Below the pieces are notes generated by a model. That model was given only the letters and a program-made list of their open reading frames with translations, was not told where the DNA came from and made no database searches. Source: Nitrospinota bacterium (GTDB lineage: Bacteria > Nitrospinota > Nitrospinia > Nitrospinales > Nitrospinaceae). Taken from it: a stretch of 11,825 nt of DNA. Shown here one piece after another: positions 1 through 6,386 of this stretch; position 1 is the stretch's first letter; each line of letters begins with the position of its first letter. The stretch covers positions 1 through 11,825 of the forward strand of contig JAPUGN010000142.1 in the NCBI GenBank assembly GCA_027298165.1. Direction: 5' to 3'. A program made the position numbers and the translations under genes.

Positions 1-283
1 ATTTGTATTTAGGCACATCCAGGTAGGAATCAGTGATGACCTCCATCACCTTGGTGATCAGCTGGTCATGGATGGCCCGTTCTTTTTAGAGCTCCTTTTC
101 ATCCTGGTATTCCTCGGGCAGGCCGCTTTCCATTTGCCGGAAGCGGACGTCGTGCATTTTGGCCGCATACACATGGCTGGCGGAAATGGTGGTATCCGAT
201 CCTTTGGCGAATTCCAAAGCAAGGTCGATACACGCATTCGAGTAGTCGGAATTATCGACAGGAATGTAAATATTCTTGAACAT
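1..283 (-). pseudogene. Universal stress protein (UspA family), interrupted by an in-frame stop, 3' end outside the window
   Basis: The ATG at 283 opens a protein starting MFKNIYIPVDNSDYSNA, which fits the first beta strand of the Usp fold (hydrophobic strand then a PVDxS-type nucleotide-binding loop) followed by an amphipathic helix. Usp proteins are small cytosolic ATP-binding or signalling proteins of stress physiology. The frame reaches TAA at 86-88 after 65 codons. The same frame then continues without another stop to the edge (KERAIHDQLITKVMEVITD...), reading as helix-rich protein in the same style. A single GAA or CAA to TAA change explains this, so I call a nonsense-mutated gene. A purine-rich Shine-Dalgarno (AAGGGAGA on the minus strand, about 10 nt before ATG) and an upstream promoter are intact. 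Alternatives are a sequencing error or a genuine short protein. Family assignment is fairly secure; pseudogene status is less so. Confidence 0.6.
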
Positions 284-319
284 GGGGTTAGTCTCTCCCT
301 TATCTAAAACTCAAATCGA

Positions 320-347
320 ATTGTATGTTAGGTGAACGATCAATGAA
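320..347 (-). promoter_or_regulatory. Possible sigma70-like promoter for the universal stress gene
   Basis: On the minus strand TACAAT (325-320, 5 of 6 consensus bases) lies 16 bp after TTCATT (347-342, only 3 of 6). Transcription would start near 313, giving a leader of about 30 nt that contains the Shine-Dalgarno. The -10 is good and the -35 weak. This is motif matching only. Confidence 0.3.
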
Positions 348-443
348 TCCAGTGCCTGATGGCGGGATGTTCCCCCCAAAAAACCAACAGTCTCAATTGT
401 TTGCGAATTCTAGCAAAAATATGGGGGGTGTCAATACAAAAGC

Positions 444-539
444 CCTCATAAATGAGGTACCTCACCTCTCCCGGCAGACCCCGGGGTTTTCCGAGTTTCG
501 GGGAGGTACAAGTCCGATCTTCCGGAAATTCCGGGAAAT
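444..539. repeat. Cluster of short perfect palindromes in the spacer
   Basis: Several dyads lie within 96 bp. CCTCAT (444-449) pairs with ATGAGG (452-457). TGAGGTACCTCA (453-464) is a perfect 12-bp palindrome sharing that arm. ACCCCGGGGT (478-487) is a perfect 10-bp palindrome. GAGGTAC at 503-509 is the complement of GTACCTC at 457-463. TTCCGGAA (520-527) is another perfect palindrome, followed by the near-palindrome ATTCCGGGAAAT (528-539). Such shared arms allow alternative cruciform or RNA hairpins, or could be dimeric regulator sites. The function is unknown. Confidence 0.5.
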
Positions 540-796
540 CAAACTATTGAATTCTCTGGCCTCTAACTCCGAGGGAAACCGGCGAAAATTTACAACCTCA
601 TCGGACCGACTTTGGGTTATAATCCCCTCGAAATTCAAGGATGGATTATACACACAATTAAGCAGTATTCGTACTGTCCAAGACAACAACTTCGCGCAAA
701 CCCGGACGGATTTCAATCAATCAAACCCACACTTAGCTCAAAGATTTGGGTGATTTAGGTTTCATCTTATTGTTAATTAAGCCTTTAAGTTCATAG

Positions 797-801
797 AGGA
801 G
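797..801 (+). promoter_or_regulatory. Ribosome binding site of the aldolase-family gene
   Basis: AGGAG sits 7 nt before the ATG at 809, within the purine run AGAGGAGA. This near-ideal site fixes the start. Confidence 0.75.
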
Positions 802-808
802 AACCCCG

Positions 809-2209
809 ATGTTATTTTCCAGCAAAGAGGACCTGACCGGACATCTGAAAGGAATCATCGGCCTGTCCAACGGGACCTTGGTTCAATTGGAGAATGAGGA
901 CAAACTGATCGGCACCTCTTTGGACATTCTGGTCAAGAATTCCGTGTTGAACGAGAATAAAGAGATCCGGGGGCATTGCCGGTATATCATCAAGTCGGTC
1001 GCGCAATTGCTGGGAATCGTTCCCGCCTCAATCCAGGGCCTGTATGAAGCCCGCGGTCAGGGCAAGAACAAAGGCTACACGGTTCCCGCCCTCAACATCC
1101 GGGGACTGCCTTACGAGATGACCCGCGCTATTTTCAGGACCGCCAAAGATACCGATTGCGGCGCTTTCATTTTTGAAATAGCCAAATCCGAAATTGGTTA
1201 CACCTTCCAGAGACCCCATGAATTGATCCCGGTGATACTGGCCGCGGCGATCCGTGAGCGATTCCGCGGCCCGGTCTTTGTCCAGGGCGACCATTTCCAG
1301 ATCAATGCCGGAAAATTTAAAGAAAACCGGGATAAGGAAGTCCAAGGGATCAAGGACCTCATCAGCGAGGCCATCAGTGCCGGGTTTTACAACATCGACA
1401 TCGATACCTCAACGCTGGTCTCCCTCGATTTCGAGGACGTCAACGAACAACAACGGCTGAATTATGAAGTGGGCGTCGAGTTGACCTCGTTTGTCCGGGA
1501 ACAGGAACCGGAAGGCGTCACCGTATCAGTAGGCGGGGAAATCGGCGAAGTCGGCAAGGAAAACAGCAACGAAGCCGAACTGCGGGCGTACATGGCTAAT
1601 TTCAACGAGCAATTGGCCCAGATCGATCCCAAGCTCAAGGGAATCAGCAAAATTTCCATTCAGACGGGCACCAGCCACGGCGGCGTACCCCTGCCGGACG
1701 GCAGTGTGGCGGATGTGCAACTGGATTTTGAAACTCTGAAGAACTTGTCGCGCATTTCACGGGAGCAGTATCACCTCGCCGGTGCCGTGCAACACGGGGC
1801 CTCCACCCTGCCCGAAGAATTGTTCCATAAGTTTCCCGAACTGGAAACCGCGGAAATTCATCTGGCCACGGATTTTCAGAACATGATTTATGAAAGCCCG
1901 CATTTCCCGGCGGAGTTCAAAAAAGAAATCTACGCCCACCTGCATGAACACTTCGCCAATGAGAAAAAACCCGGCATGACCGATGAGCAATTCATTTACA
2001 AAACCCGCAAAAAGGGATTCGGACCGTTCAGGCCTCAGTTCTGGAATCTTTCGGAAGATATCAAGAGTGGAATCGGGAAAGAGCTGGAGGCGAAATTTCA
2101 TTTCCTGTTCAACAAATTGAACGCGCAAAATACCACACGGTATGTCACGGAGTCCTGTACCCCCCACCCGGTCGCTTCCAATCTCGATACGGAAATTCAA
2201 TTCGCCTGA
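809..2209 (+). CDS. Class II (zinc-dependent) fructose-bisphosphate aldolase family protein with N- and C-terminal extensions
   Basis: This is a 466-residue protein whose middle (about residues 88-360) follows the class II aldolase TIM barrel. The metal and substrate motifs are in order: a GDH motif with D161 and H162, GGEIG at 242-246, GTSHGG with H290, and QHGAST with H329. The late strand HLATDFQ (351-357) matches the family's N/H-x-x-TD segment. H162, H290 and H329 would be the zinc ligands and D161 the catalytic acid. Class II aldolases reversibly cleave ketose bisphosphates to dihydroxyacetone phosphate plus an aldehyde in the cytosol. Usual length is about 280-350 residues. Here there are about 85 extra residues before the barrel and about 105 after it, so the exact substrate (fructose-1,6-bisphosphate, sedoheptulose bisphosphate or another) is open. 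The gene is apparently monocistronic and converges on the M16 protease. Family is confident; substrate is inferred. Confidence 0.85.
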   Translation: MLFSSKEDLTGHLKGIIGLSNGTLVQLENEDKLIGTSLDILVKNSVLNENKEIRGHCRYIIKSVAQLLGIVPASIQGLYEARGQGKNKGYTVPALNIRGLPYEMTRAIFRTAKDTDCGAFIFEIAKSEIGYTFQRPHELIPVILAAAIRERFRGPVFVQGDHFQINAGKFKENRDKEVQGIKDLISEAISAGFYNIDIDTSTLVSLDFEDVNEQQRLNYEVGVELTSFVREQEPEGVTVSVGGEIGEVGKENSNEAELRAYMANFNEQLAQIDPKLKGISKISIQTGTSHGGVPLPDGSVADVQLDFETLKNLSRISREQYHLAGAVQHGASTLPEELFHKFPELETAEIHLATDFQNMIYESPHFPAEFKKEIYAHLHEHFANEKKPGMTDEQFIYKTRKKGFGPFRPQFWNLSEDIKSGIGKELEAKFHFLFNKLNAQNTTRYVTESCTPHPVASNLDTEIQFA

Positions 2210-2217
2210 TTGCCATC

Positions 2218-2237
2218 AAAAAACCTCCTCACGGCGG
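2218..2237 (-). terminator. Probable intrinsic terminator of the M16 protease gene
   Basis: Read on the minus strand, CCGCC, a GTGA loop and GGAGG form a short stem with one central mismatch (2237-2224), followed at once by six T residues (2223-2218). It lies about 30 bp past the protease stop, inside the 59-bp convergent spacer. Outer arms GCCTG (2204-2208) and CAGGC (2240-2244) could extend the structure. The stem is short, so strength is uncertain. No comparable T tract serves the aldolase on the plus strand. Confidence 0.35.
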
Positions 2238-2268
2238 GGCAGGCTCAAGTGAATTTCGCTATGGACTT

Positions 2269-5088
2269 CTATTGAAAAGAAACAGCGGCATGCTCCGCCT
2301 GTTCCTTTTTGAGTTGTTCGATAGTGGTTAAGACTCCTGCCGGAACTTCGTCTTTATTGTTTCGTGACCGCATGAGAATAACGGACCGGGCCACCTTGGG
2401 GTCCTGAAAAATCCTCAGGCCGGCCTTGACGACCTCTTCTTTTTTGATTTTCCTTACCGCTTGAACCAGCTTCTTTTTGTAATCGAAGTCGCCTTTTTCG
2501 TCAACGGCATGGTAATACAAATCACCCGCCACTTCGGCGATGCTGTCGCCCTTTTTCTCCAGTGACACAATCATACTGTTCCTGTGCTTTTCAAATTCTT
2601 CGCCGGACAGTTCATTGAAGAGTTTGTCCGACGTCGCCATCCACGCCTCCACGCGTTTCTGCAGTTCAAAGGGGCCGTACCCGGCGGACTGGATGATCAT
2701 TTTGAAGAACAGCCGTTCTTCCACCCGGTTCTGAAAACTCCAGACGATATATCCCAGCTGTTGGTTGGTGCGCATCTGGGTGTAAAAATCGCTATCGACA
2801 ATGGAAGCCACCAGCGAAATGCGTGCCTGCGCCTCAAAACTCCGCTCCCCCACCTGTAAGTTGTAATAAAGAGCGTTGTTGTTATCGGCGATTTTATTGG
2901 AAAATAGTATTTTGTCCATCGGGCTGAAAACTTTAACGATTTCCTGGTACCTTTCCGCTTCCGGCAGGGGCCGGCCTTTGATTTCCTCCAGCACGATATC
3001 GAGGCTCTTGCGGGCCTGTGCCGCGGTCCAGTTACCGTGTACCACACCGCTGACAAACACTTTGTTATAAAGTTTCAACGCATACTCCCGGATGTCATTC
3101 AGAGTCACCGATTTTAACGCGGCGATCAATTCCGGTTCATTGTATTGTTTGGCCGTCCAGAGCTGCCGGTTGTAATAGGACGCCCGCGAATACGCCTGAC
3201 CCAACTTGCGGTTTTCAACACTGCGGATAACGGCTTCCTTGAGGTTATTGAATTTTTCTTCATCGATGCGAACCTGTTTCAGGTTTTTTGCCACCAGCCG
3301 AAGCAAATCCATGGTGCGTTCGGAATAGCCGCCGACCGACAGGGTCAGGCCCCGCTTCTCAATGCCCAGACTGTAGGACAAACCGGCCAGGGAAATGGGA
3401 TAGGTGATTTCATTCAATCCCTCATGCAGAGCAATGTCATACAATTTGGATTGCGCCAGATGTTCCACCGTGTCGTAAACCAGGGGCGTTTCAATCAGAA
3501 ACCGGATGAACACTTTGGGTTGTTTGAAGCGGTCGTCGAATTTGAACCAGACTTTGGCGCTCTCGTCATCCCGCACGGTGACGGGTTTGTTTTCGATCAA
3601 AGCCAGATCGTAGGGAATGAAATCGTTTCGCTCCGGATAAGTCACCCCTTCGATCCGAGGCGGGTTGGCCAGCCGTTGAAATGATTCGCCGCCCACTTCC
3701 TCGAAAGCGTATTGCGTGCCGAAAATTTTTTCCACCTGATGAGTTTCCACCTTTTGACTCTGCAGGCTGACCAACATATTTTCAGGTTTCAGGCTTTCCA
3801 GAATCGCCTGGTAGGCTTCGGGCTCGTATTTTTTGATCAGGTACGGCAGGGTTTCGATCTCCTCCAGCGGATATTTCTGCATCTGGGCCGCCCGGCCGGC
3901 CACATAGCCCATGCCTTCCCGCGGGCTTTTCCAGTCGAAATCGATCTGCGCCATAGCCTGACTTTCCTTGAAGGTGTATTCCCTTATACCCGTTGTGCGG
4001 ACCATCTCGATATAGGCGAATATCTGTTCCATCACGCGTTGATATTCCTGTTCACCTTTCTGGGTAAGGCTCACCGAAATATCGAACGAAGAAAGATTCG
4101 GGTGACTGTATCCTCCTCCCGCGGACAGGCCCAACGCAAGGCCCTCCTCTTTCAACTTGGATAGCAAAGACCCCTTGCCCTCATAACCGAGAACGGAAGA
4201 CACCACCGACGCCGGTTTGCTGTCCAAATGATCGTGCAGTTTGATCGTGGGAAAGTCGAGGCTTAAGGAGCGCGTGTCTTTAATCGTCTTGATTTTGATG
4301 AACCGGTATTTACCCTTCAACGGCTTGCGATAATCGGGACTCACGAAGGGTTTGTCCACGGGCTGATCTGGAATATCGGCAAAATACTTCCGTGCCAGTT
4401 GTTCCTGCTCCGGCAGGGAAAGCTTGGAAAGAACCGCCAGCCGCATATTCGAGGCCGCGTAATATTTTTTGTGAAACGCCAGGAGCATGGCGCGGTTGTC
4501 GCCCGCCAGGGTGTCCTTGTTGCCGATCCCGAATTTTCTCAGGGGGTGCCCCTTCTCGGTGATTTGATTGACGAGATGATTGCTCCGCCAACCGTCCTGC
4601 AAACGGTTTTTATCGAACTCGCTATTGACCGCGTTGACTTCGCGCTCGGCATATTTTTTAGCGAACAGCGGCGCACTGAAAAAACCGCTGAAACGGTCCA
4701 ACGCGCCTTCGAACGCATCATGGCTGGACTGGAAAAAATAATTGGTGATATTCCCTCCCGTATAGGCGTTGCTCCGGCCGGAGTGGGCATTGAGGTAATC
4801 CTTGAAGGAACTCACTTGGGGATATTTTTTCGTTCCCAGAAACAGCATGTGCTCCAGATAATGGGCCAGCCCCTGCTTCTCCCAAGGGTCATACAAATGC
4901 CCGACGCCCACAGACAGAGCGGCCGCGCTCCTGTCGACATCGGGATCGTGCACAAGCAGAACCTTCATCCCGTTATCCAGGACCAGGGTGCGGGAATCGC
5001 GCTGAGCCGCATCGGCTGACGTCCAGGAAAAAATCAGCCAAACCGCTACGGCCAGTTTCAGGATCAATCGAATCGAAAGAAATTTCAC
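2269..5088 (-). CDS. Secreted M16 family zinc metalloprotease (pitrilysin/insulysin type)
   Basis: This 939-residue protein, close to the roughly 960 of E. coli pitrilysin, should degrade peptides in the periplasm. From a GTG start at 5088 the N-terminus is a signal peptide: MKF, then a long hydrophobic core, ending near S-A-D-A-A. The inverted zinc motif HYLEH gives H76 and H80 as ligands with E79 catalytic. E157, exactly 77 residues after H80, is the third ligand, matching HxxEH-x76-E. The second half carries the inactive M16 repeats, with the family's QLGYIV segment (Y near 780) that helps bind substrate. The frame extends upstream to a TTG at 5103. I prefer GTG because GAGG lies about 9 nt before it and the signal peptide then starts cleanly. 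It lies downstream of the transporter gene but has its own promoter. The substrate is unknown. Confidence 0.9.
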   Translation of the reverse strand: MKFLSIRLILKLAVAVWLIFSWTSADAAQRDSRTLVLDNGMKVLLVHDPDVDRSAAALSVGVGHLYDPWEKQGLAHYLEHMLFLGTKKYPQVSSFKDYLNAHSGRSNAYTGGNITNYFFQSSHDAFEGALDRFSGFFSAPLFAKKYAEREVNAVNSEFDKNRLQDGWRSNHLVNQITEKGHPLRKFGIGNKDTLAGDNRAMLLAFHKKYYAASNMRLAVLSKLSLPEQEQLARKYFADIPDQPVDKPFVSPDYRKPLKGKYRFIKIKTIKDTRSLSLDFPTIKLHDHLDSKPASVVSSVLGYEGKGSLLSKLKEEGLALGLSAGGGYSHPNLSSFDISVSLTQKGEQEYQRVMEQIFAYIEMVRTTGIREYTFKESQAMAQIDFDWKSPREGMGYVAGRAAQMQKYPLEEIETLPYLIKKYEPEAYQAILESLKPENMLVSLQSQKVETHQVEKIFGTQYAFEEVGGESFQRLANPPRIEGVTYPERNDFIPYDLALIENKPVTVRDDESAKVWFKFDDRFKQPKVFIRFLIETPLVYDTVEHLAQSKLYDIALHEGLNEITYPISLAGLSYSLGIEKRGLTLSVGGYSERTMDLLRLVAKNLKQVRIDEEKFNNLKEAVIRSVENRKLGQAYSRASYYNRQLWTAKQYNEPELIAALKSVTLNDIREYALKLYNKVFVSGVVHGNWTAAQARKSLDIVLEEIKGRPLPEAERYQEIVKVFSPMDKILFSNKIADNNNALYYNLQVGERSFEAQARISLVASIVDSDFYTQMRTNQQLGYIVWSFQNRVEERLFFKMIIQSAGYGPFELQKRVEAWMATSDKLFNELSGEEFEKHRNSMIVSLEKKGDSIAEVAGDLYYHAVDEKGDFDYKKKLVQAVRKIKKEEVVKAGLRIFQDPKVARSVILMRSRNNKDEVPAGVLTTIEQLKKEQAEHAAVSFQ

Positions 5089-5158
5089 ACGACACCTCGA
5101 CAATCGGGAATGGAATTACTTTTTGAAAAGAGAGTTCCCTTACCGGGACCTCGCCTCT

Positions 5159-5186
5159 ATTATATAGTCCCTCCCGGGAATGGACA
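5159..5186 (-). promoter_or_regulatory. Sigma70-like promoter for the M16 protease gene
   Basis: A perfect TATAAT (minus strand, 5164-5159) lies 16 bp after TGTCCA (5186-5181, 3 of 6). The spacer contains the perfect palindrome TCCCGGGA (5172-5179). TCCC-N5-GGGA recurs at 5136-5148, just past the expected start near 5152. The arms could bind a dimeric regulator. The leader would be about 64 nt to the GTG. The -10 is strong and the rest is tentative. Confidence 0.45.
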
Positions 5187-5211
5187 TTAAATCTTTTTAA
5201 TTAAGTGGCAA

Positions 5212-6108
5212 TCAATCCCAAGCCATGAGACTCACTCCCAGGACAGTCAGACCACCGGCGAGAATTCTCTGTTTTCCAAATGATTCGCCCAGCTTCCAGC
5301 ATCCCCAGACGACCACCATCAACACACTGGTTTGACGCACCGCCACCACCTGGCTCACCGGTTCGGATTGCAGAACCACGCAAATGAGGCCGTACGAACC
5401 GACCGTCGCCGCCCCGGCCACCAGCCCCCTCAGCCATTCGGCTCGCCAGACACTCGCAATTTCCCGCCGGGGATAGCGCCAGAACAGATACAGGTTGCAC
5501 AGGGAAAACCCGATCATGGCCTCGGCAAAGAAAAATGTGAGCCCGTTGGCAAGTTTTTCATCGGGGCGATGCTGGAAGAACAGATCCATCCCGTGTTTGT
5601 CCACCAGACTGTACCCCACCACCAACACGAGCGTGATGAAAGCCCAACGCAAATCTTTGTGCAGGATGGCGTCCCACAGGTTTTGAAAACCCCGGATCAG
5701 GTGGCCGTCAAAATGGAGGATGTACACCGCCAGCAGGATCAGGCCGATGGCCAGAAAGGATGCCGGACCCAGTCGCTCTCCCAGCAAAAACCAGGAAAAC
5801 GCGGGAACAAATACCGGGGCCGCGCGCGCAATCGGATACACATAAGAGATATCCTGAACGCTGTAGGCCTGGGACAAACTCAAGATATACAGGCCGTGCA
5901 AGACTCCGGACAGGACAATCCAAAGTCCGATCTGGGGTGGAAAAAATGGGTTCCCGTGCCATAGGTACAAGCCGAGTCCCAGAATCATAATCCATACCCC
6001 TTTCAGTCCGGACAGCAGGTTGGAGTTACGGCTGGTCTGGGTCAACACATTCCACACGGCGTGAAACAAGGAAGACAAAAGAATGAGGCCGATACTGAGG
6101 ATGGACAA
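5212..6108 (-). CDS. EamA/DMT-superfamily membrane transporter
   Basis: This is a 298-residue inner-membrane protein built almost entirely of hydrophobic helices, about ten in all. They are arranged as two tandem five-helix EamA units (roughly residues 3-135 and 150-297). Typical features are the N-terminal FHAVWN segment in helix 1, YPIARAAPVFVP in helix 4 of the first half, and the matching RQTSVLMVVVWG segment in the second half. This superfamily exports or imports small metabolites (amino acids, nucleotide sugars, drugs); nothing here identifies the substrate. The start is TTG at 6108: a stop (TGA at 6129-6127) lies just upstream in frame with no ATG or GTG between, and GGGAG sits about 8 nt before the TTG. 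It is followed after 123 bp by the protease gene on the same strand, with no evident terminator between. Confidence 0.85.
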   Translation of the reverse strand: MSILSIGLILLSSLFHAVWNVLTQTSRNSNLLSGLKGVWIMILGLGLYLWHGNPFFPPQIGLWIVLSGVLHGLYILSLSQAYSVQDISYVYPIARAAPVFVPAFSWFLLGERLGPASFLAIGLILLAVYILHFDGHLIRGFQNLWDAILHKDLRWAFITLVLVVGYSLVDKHGMDLFFQHRPDEKLANGLTFFFAEAMIGFSLCNLYLFWRYPRREIASVWRAEWLRGLVAGAATVGSYGLICVVLQSEPVSQVVAVRQTSVLMVVVWGCWKLGESFGKQRILAGGLTVLGVSLMAWD

Positions 6109-6198
6109 CGAGGCAACTCCCGAATCTCAAAAAATGCGTTACTGGAAATTCCTGAAAAACGTTGCAGGCGAAGGGCTGGGACTCGCCGGCCTGTGAAG

Positions 6199-6228
6199 AC
6201 TATAATCATGGAGAGCGCGGGAAGTCAA
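6199..6228 (-). promoter_or_regulatory. Sigma70-like promoter for the EamA transporter gene
   Basis: TTGACT (minus strand 6228-6223, 5 of 6) is 18 bp from TATAGT (6204-6199, 5 of 6). Transcription would start near 6192, giving a leader of about 84 nt. The -35 hexamer falls in the bulge of the inverted repeat at 6215-6249, so a protein bound to that repeat could block or modulate it. Confidence 0.5.
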
Positions 6229-6249
6229 ACCGGGAAACCCGGCCCGCGC
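6215..6249. repeat. Strong bulged inverted repeat over the transporter promoter
   Basis: GCGCGGG (6215-6221) pairs with CCCGCGC (6243-6249). Directly stacked on it, CCGGG (6230-6234) pairs with CCCGG (6238-6242) around an AAA loop. This gives 12 G/C pairs with one 8-nt bulge (6222-6229) on the left arm. No T tract follows on the plus strand (CAGAAAAAATC), and on the minus strand the T tract precedes the stem, so it is not a standard intrinsic terminator in either direction. An operator or structured leader is possible. Confidence 0.6.
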
Positions 6250-6298
6250 CAGAAAAAATCTCTCCCCGAAAACGCATTCCAAAACTGAAACCGAATAA

Positions 6299-6307
6299 TG
6301 CTAAAAT
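6299..6307 (+). promoter_or_regulatory. Possible extended -10 promoter for the acyltransferase fusion gene
   Basis: TGC followed by TAAAAT (6302-6307) fits an extended -10 element. No good -35 is seen at 16-18 bp upstream. The start would be near 6314, giving a 5' leader of about 70 nt to the preferred ATG at 6387. Confidence 0.3.
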
Positions 6308-6386
6308 ATCTATTACGTCAGGATGATTGATGGGTCAGCGGAACCCGGCTTTCATTCCGATCTCCCATTCACACCCAGGGCCCTTC

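Larger units (their letters stand above)
284..808. other. 525-bp intergenic region between divergent genes, palindrome-rich, no convincing gene
   Basis: This spacer separates the minus-strand stress gene from the plus-strand aldolase gene. Open frames exist on both strands (plus 325-753, minus 462-716). Their products are low-complexity mixtures with no recognisable fold, lack good ribosome sites and overlap each other antisense, so I do not call them. The centre (444-539) is packed with short palindromes, listed separately. An isolated perfect TATAAT occurs on the plus strand at 618-623 with no -35 at normal spacing. The right end carries the aldolase ribosome site. Confidence 0.6.

Noticed and set aside
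618..623. Perfect TATAAT upstream of the aldolase gene
   Set aside because: The nearest -35-like TTTACA (589-594) is 23 bp away, too far for a sigma70 promoter; kept only as a note.
462..716. Minus-strand 84-codon open frame in the spacer
   Set aside because: No convincing start context or fold; it overlaps the other spurious frame.
325..753. Plus-strand 142-codon open frame in the spacer
   Set aside because: Composition is not protein-like, no recognisable domain or ribosome site, and it overlaps palindromic DNA and an antisense frame.
3145..3684. Long plus-strand frame opposite the M16 protease
   Set aside because: It mirrors a well-supported protease reading frame; same reasoning for 3712-4164 and 4399-5019.
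5332..5964. 210-codon plus-strand frame opposite the EamA transporter
   Set aside because: Shadow of a clear membrane protein; its own product is Q/P/H-rich without a fold.
6167..6187. GGCGA/TCGCC hairpin downstream of the transporter promoter
   Set aside because: Only 5 pairs around an 11-nt loop and no T tract; too weak to call.
6208..6288. 26-codon small frame beginning ATG after TATAAT
   Set aside because: No Shine-Dalgarno and its codons are mostly the hairpin sequence.
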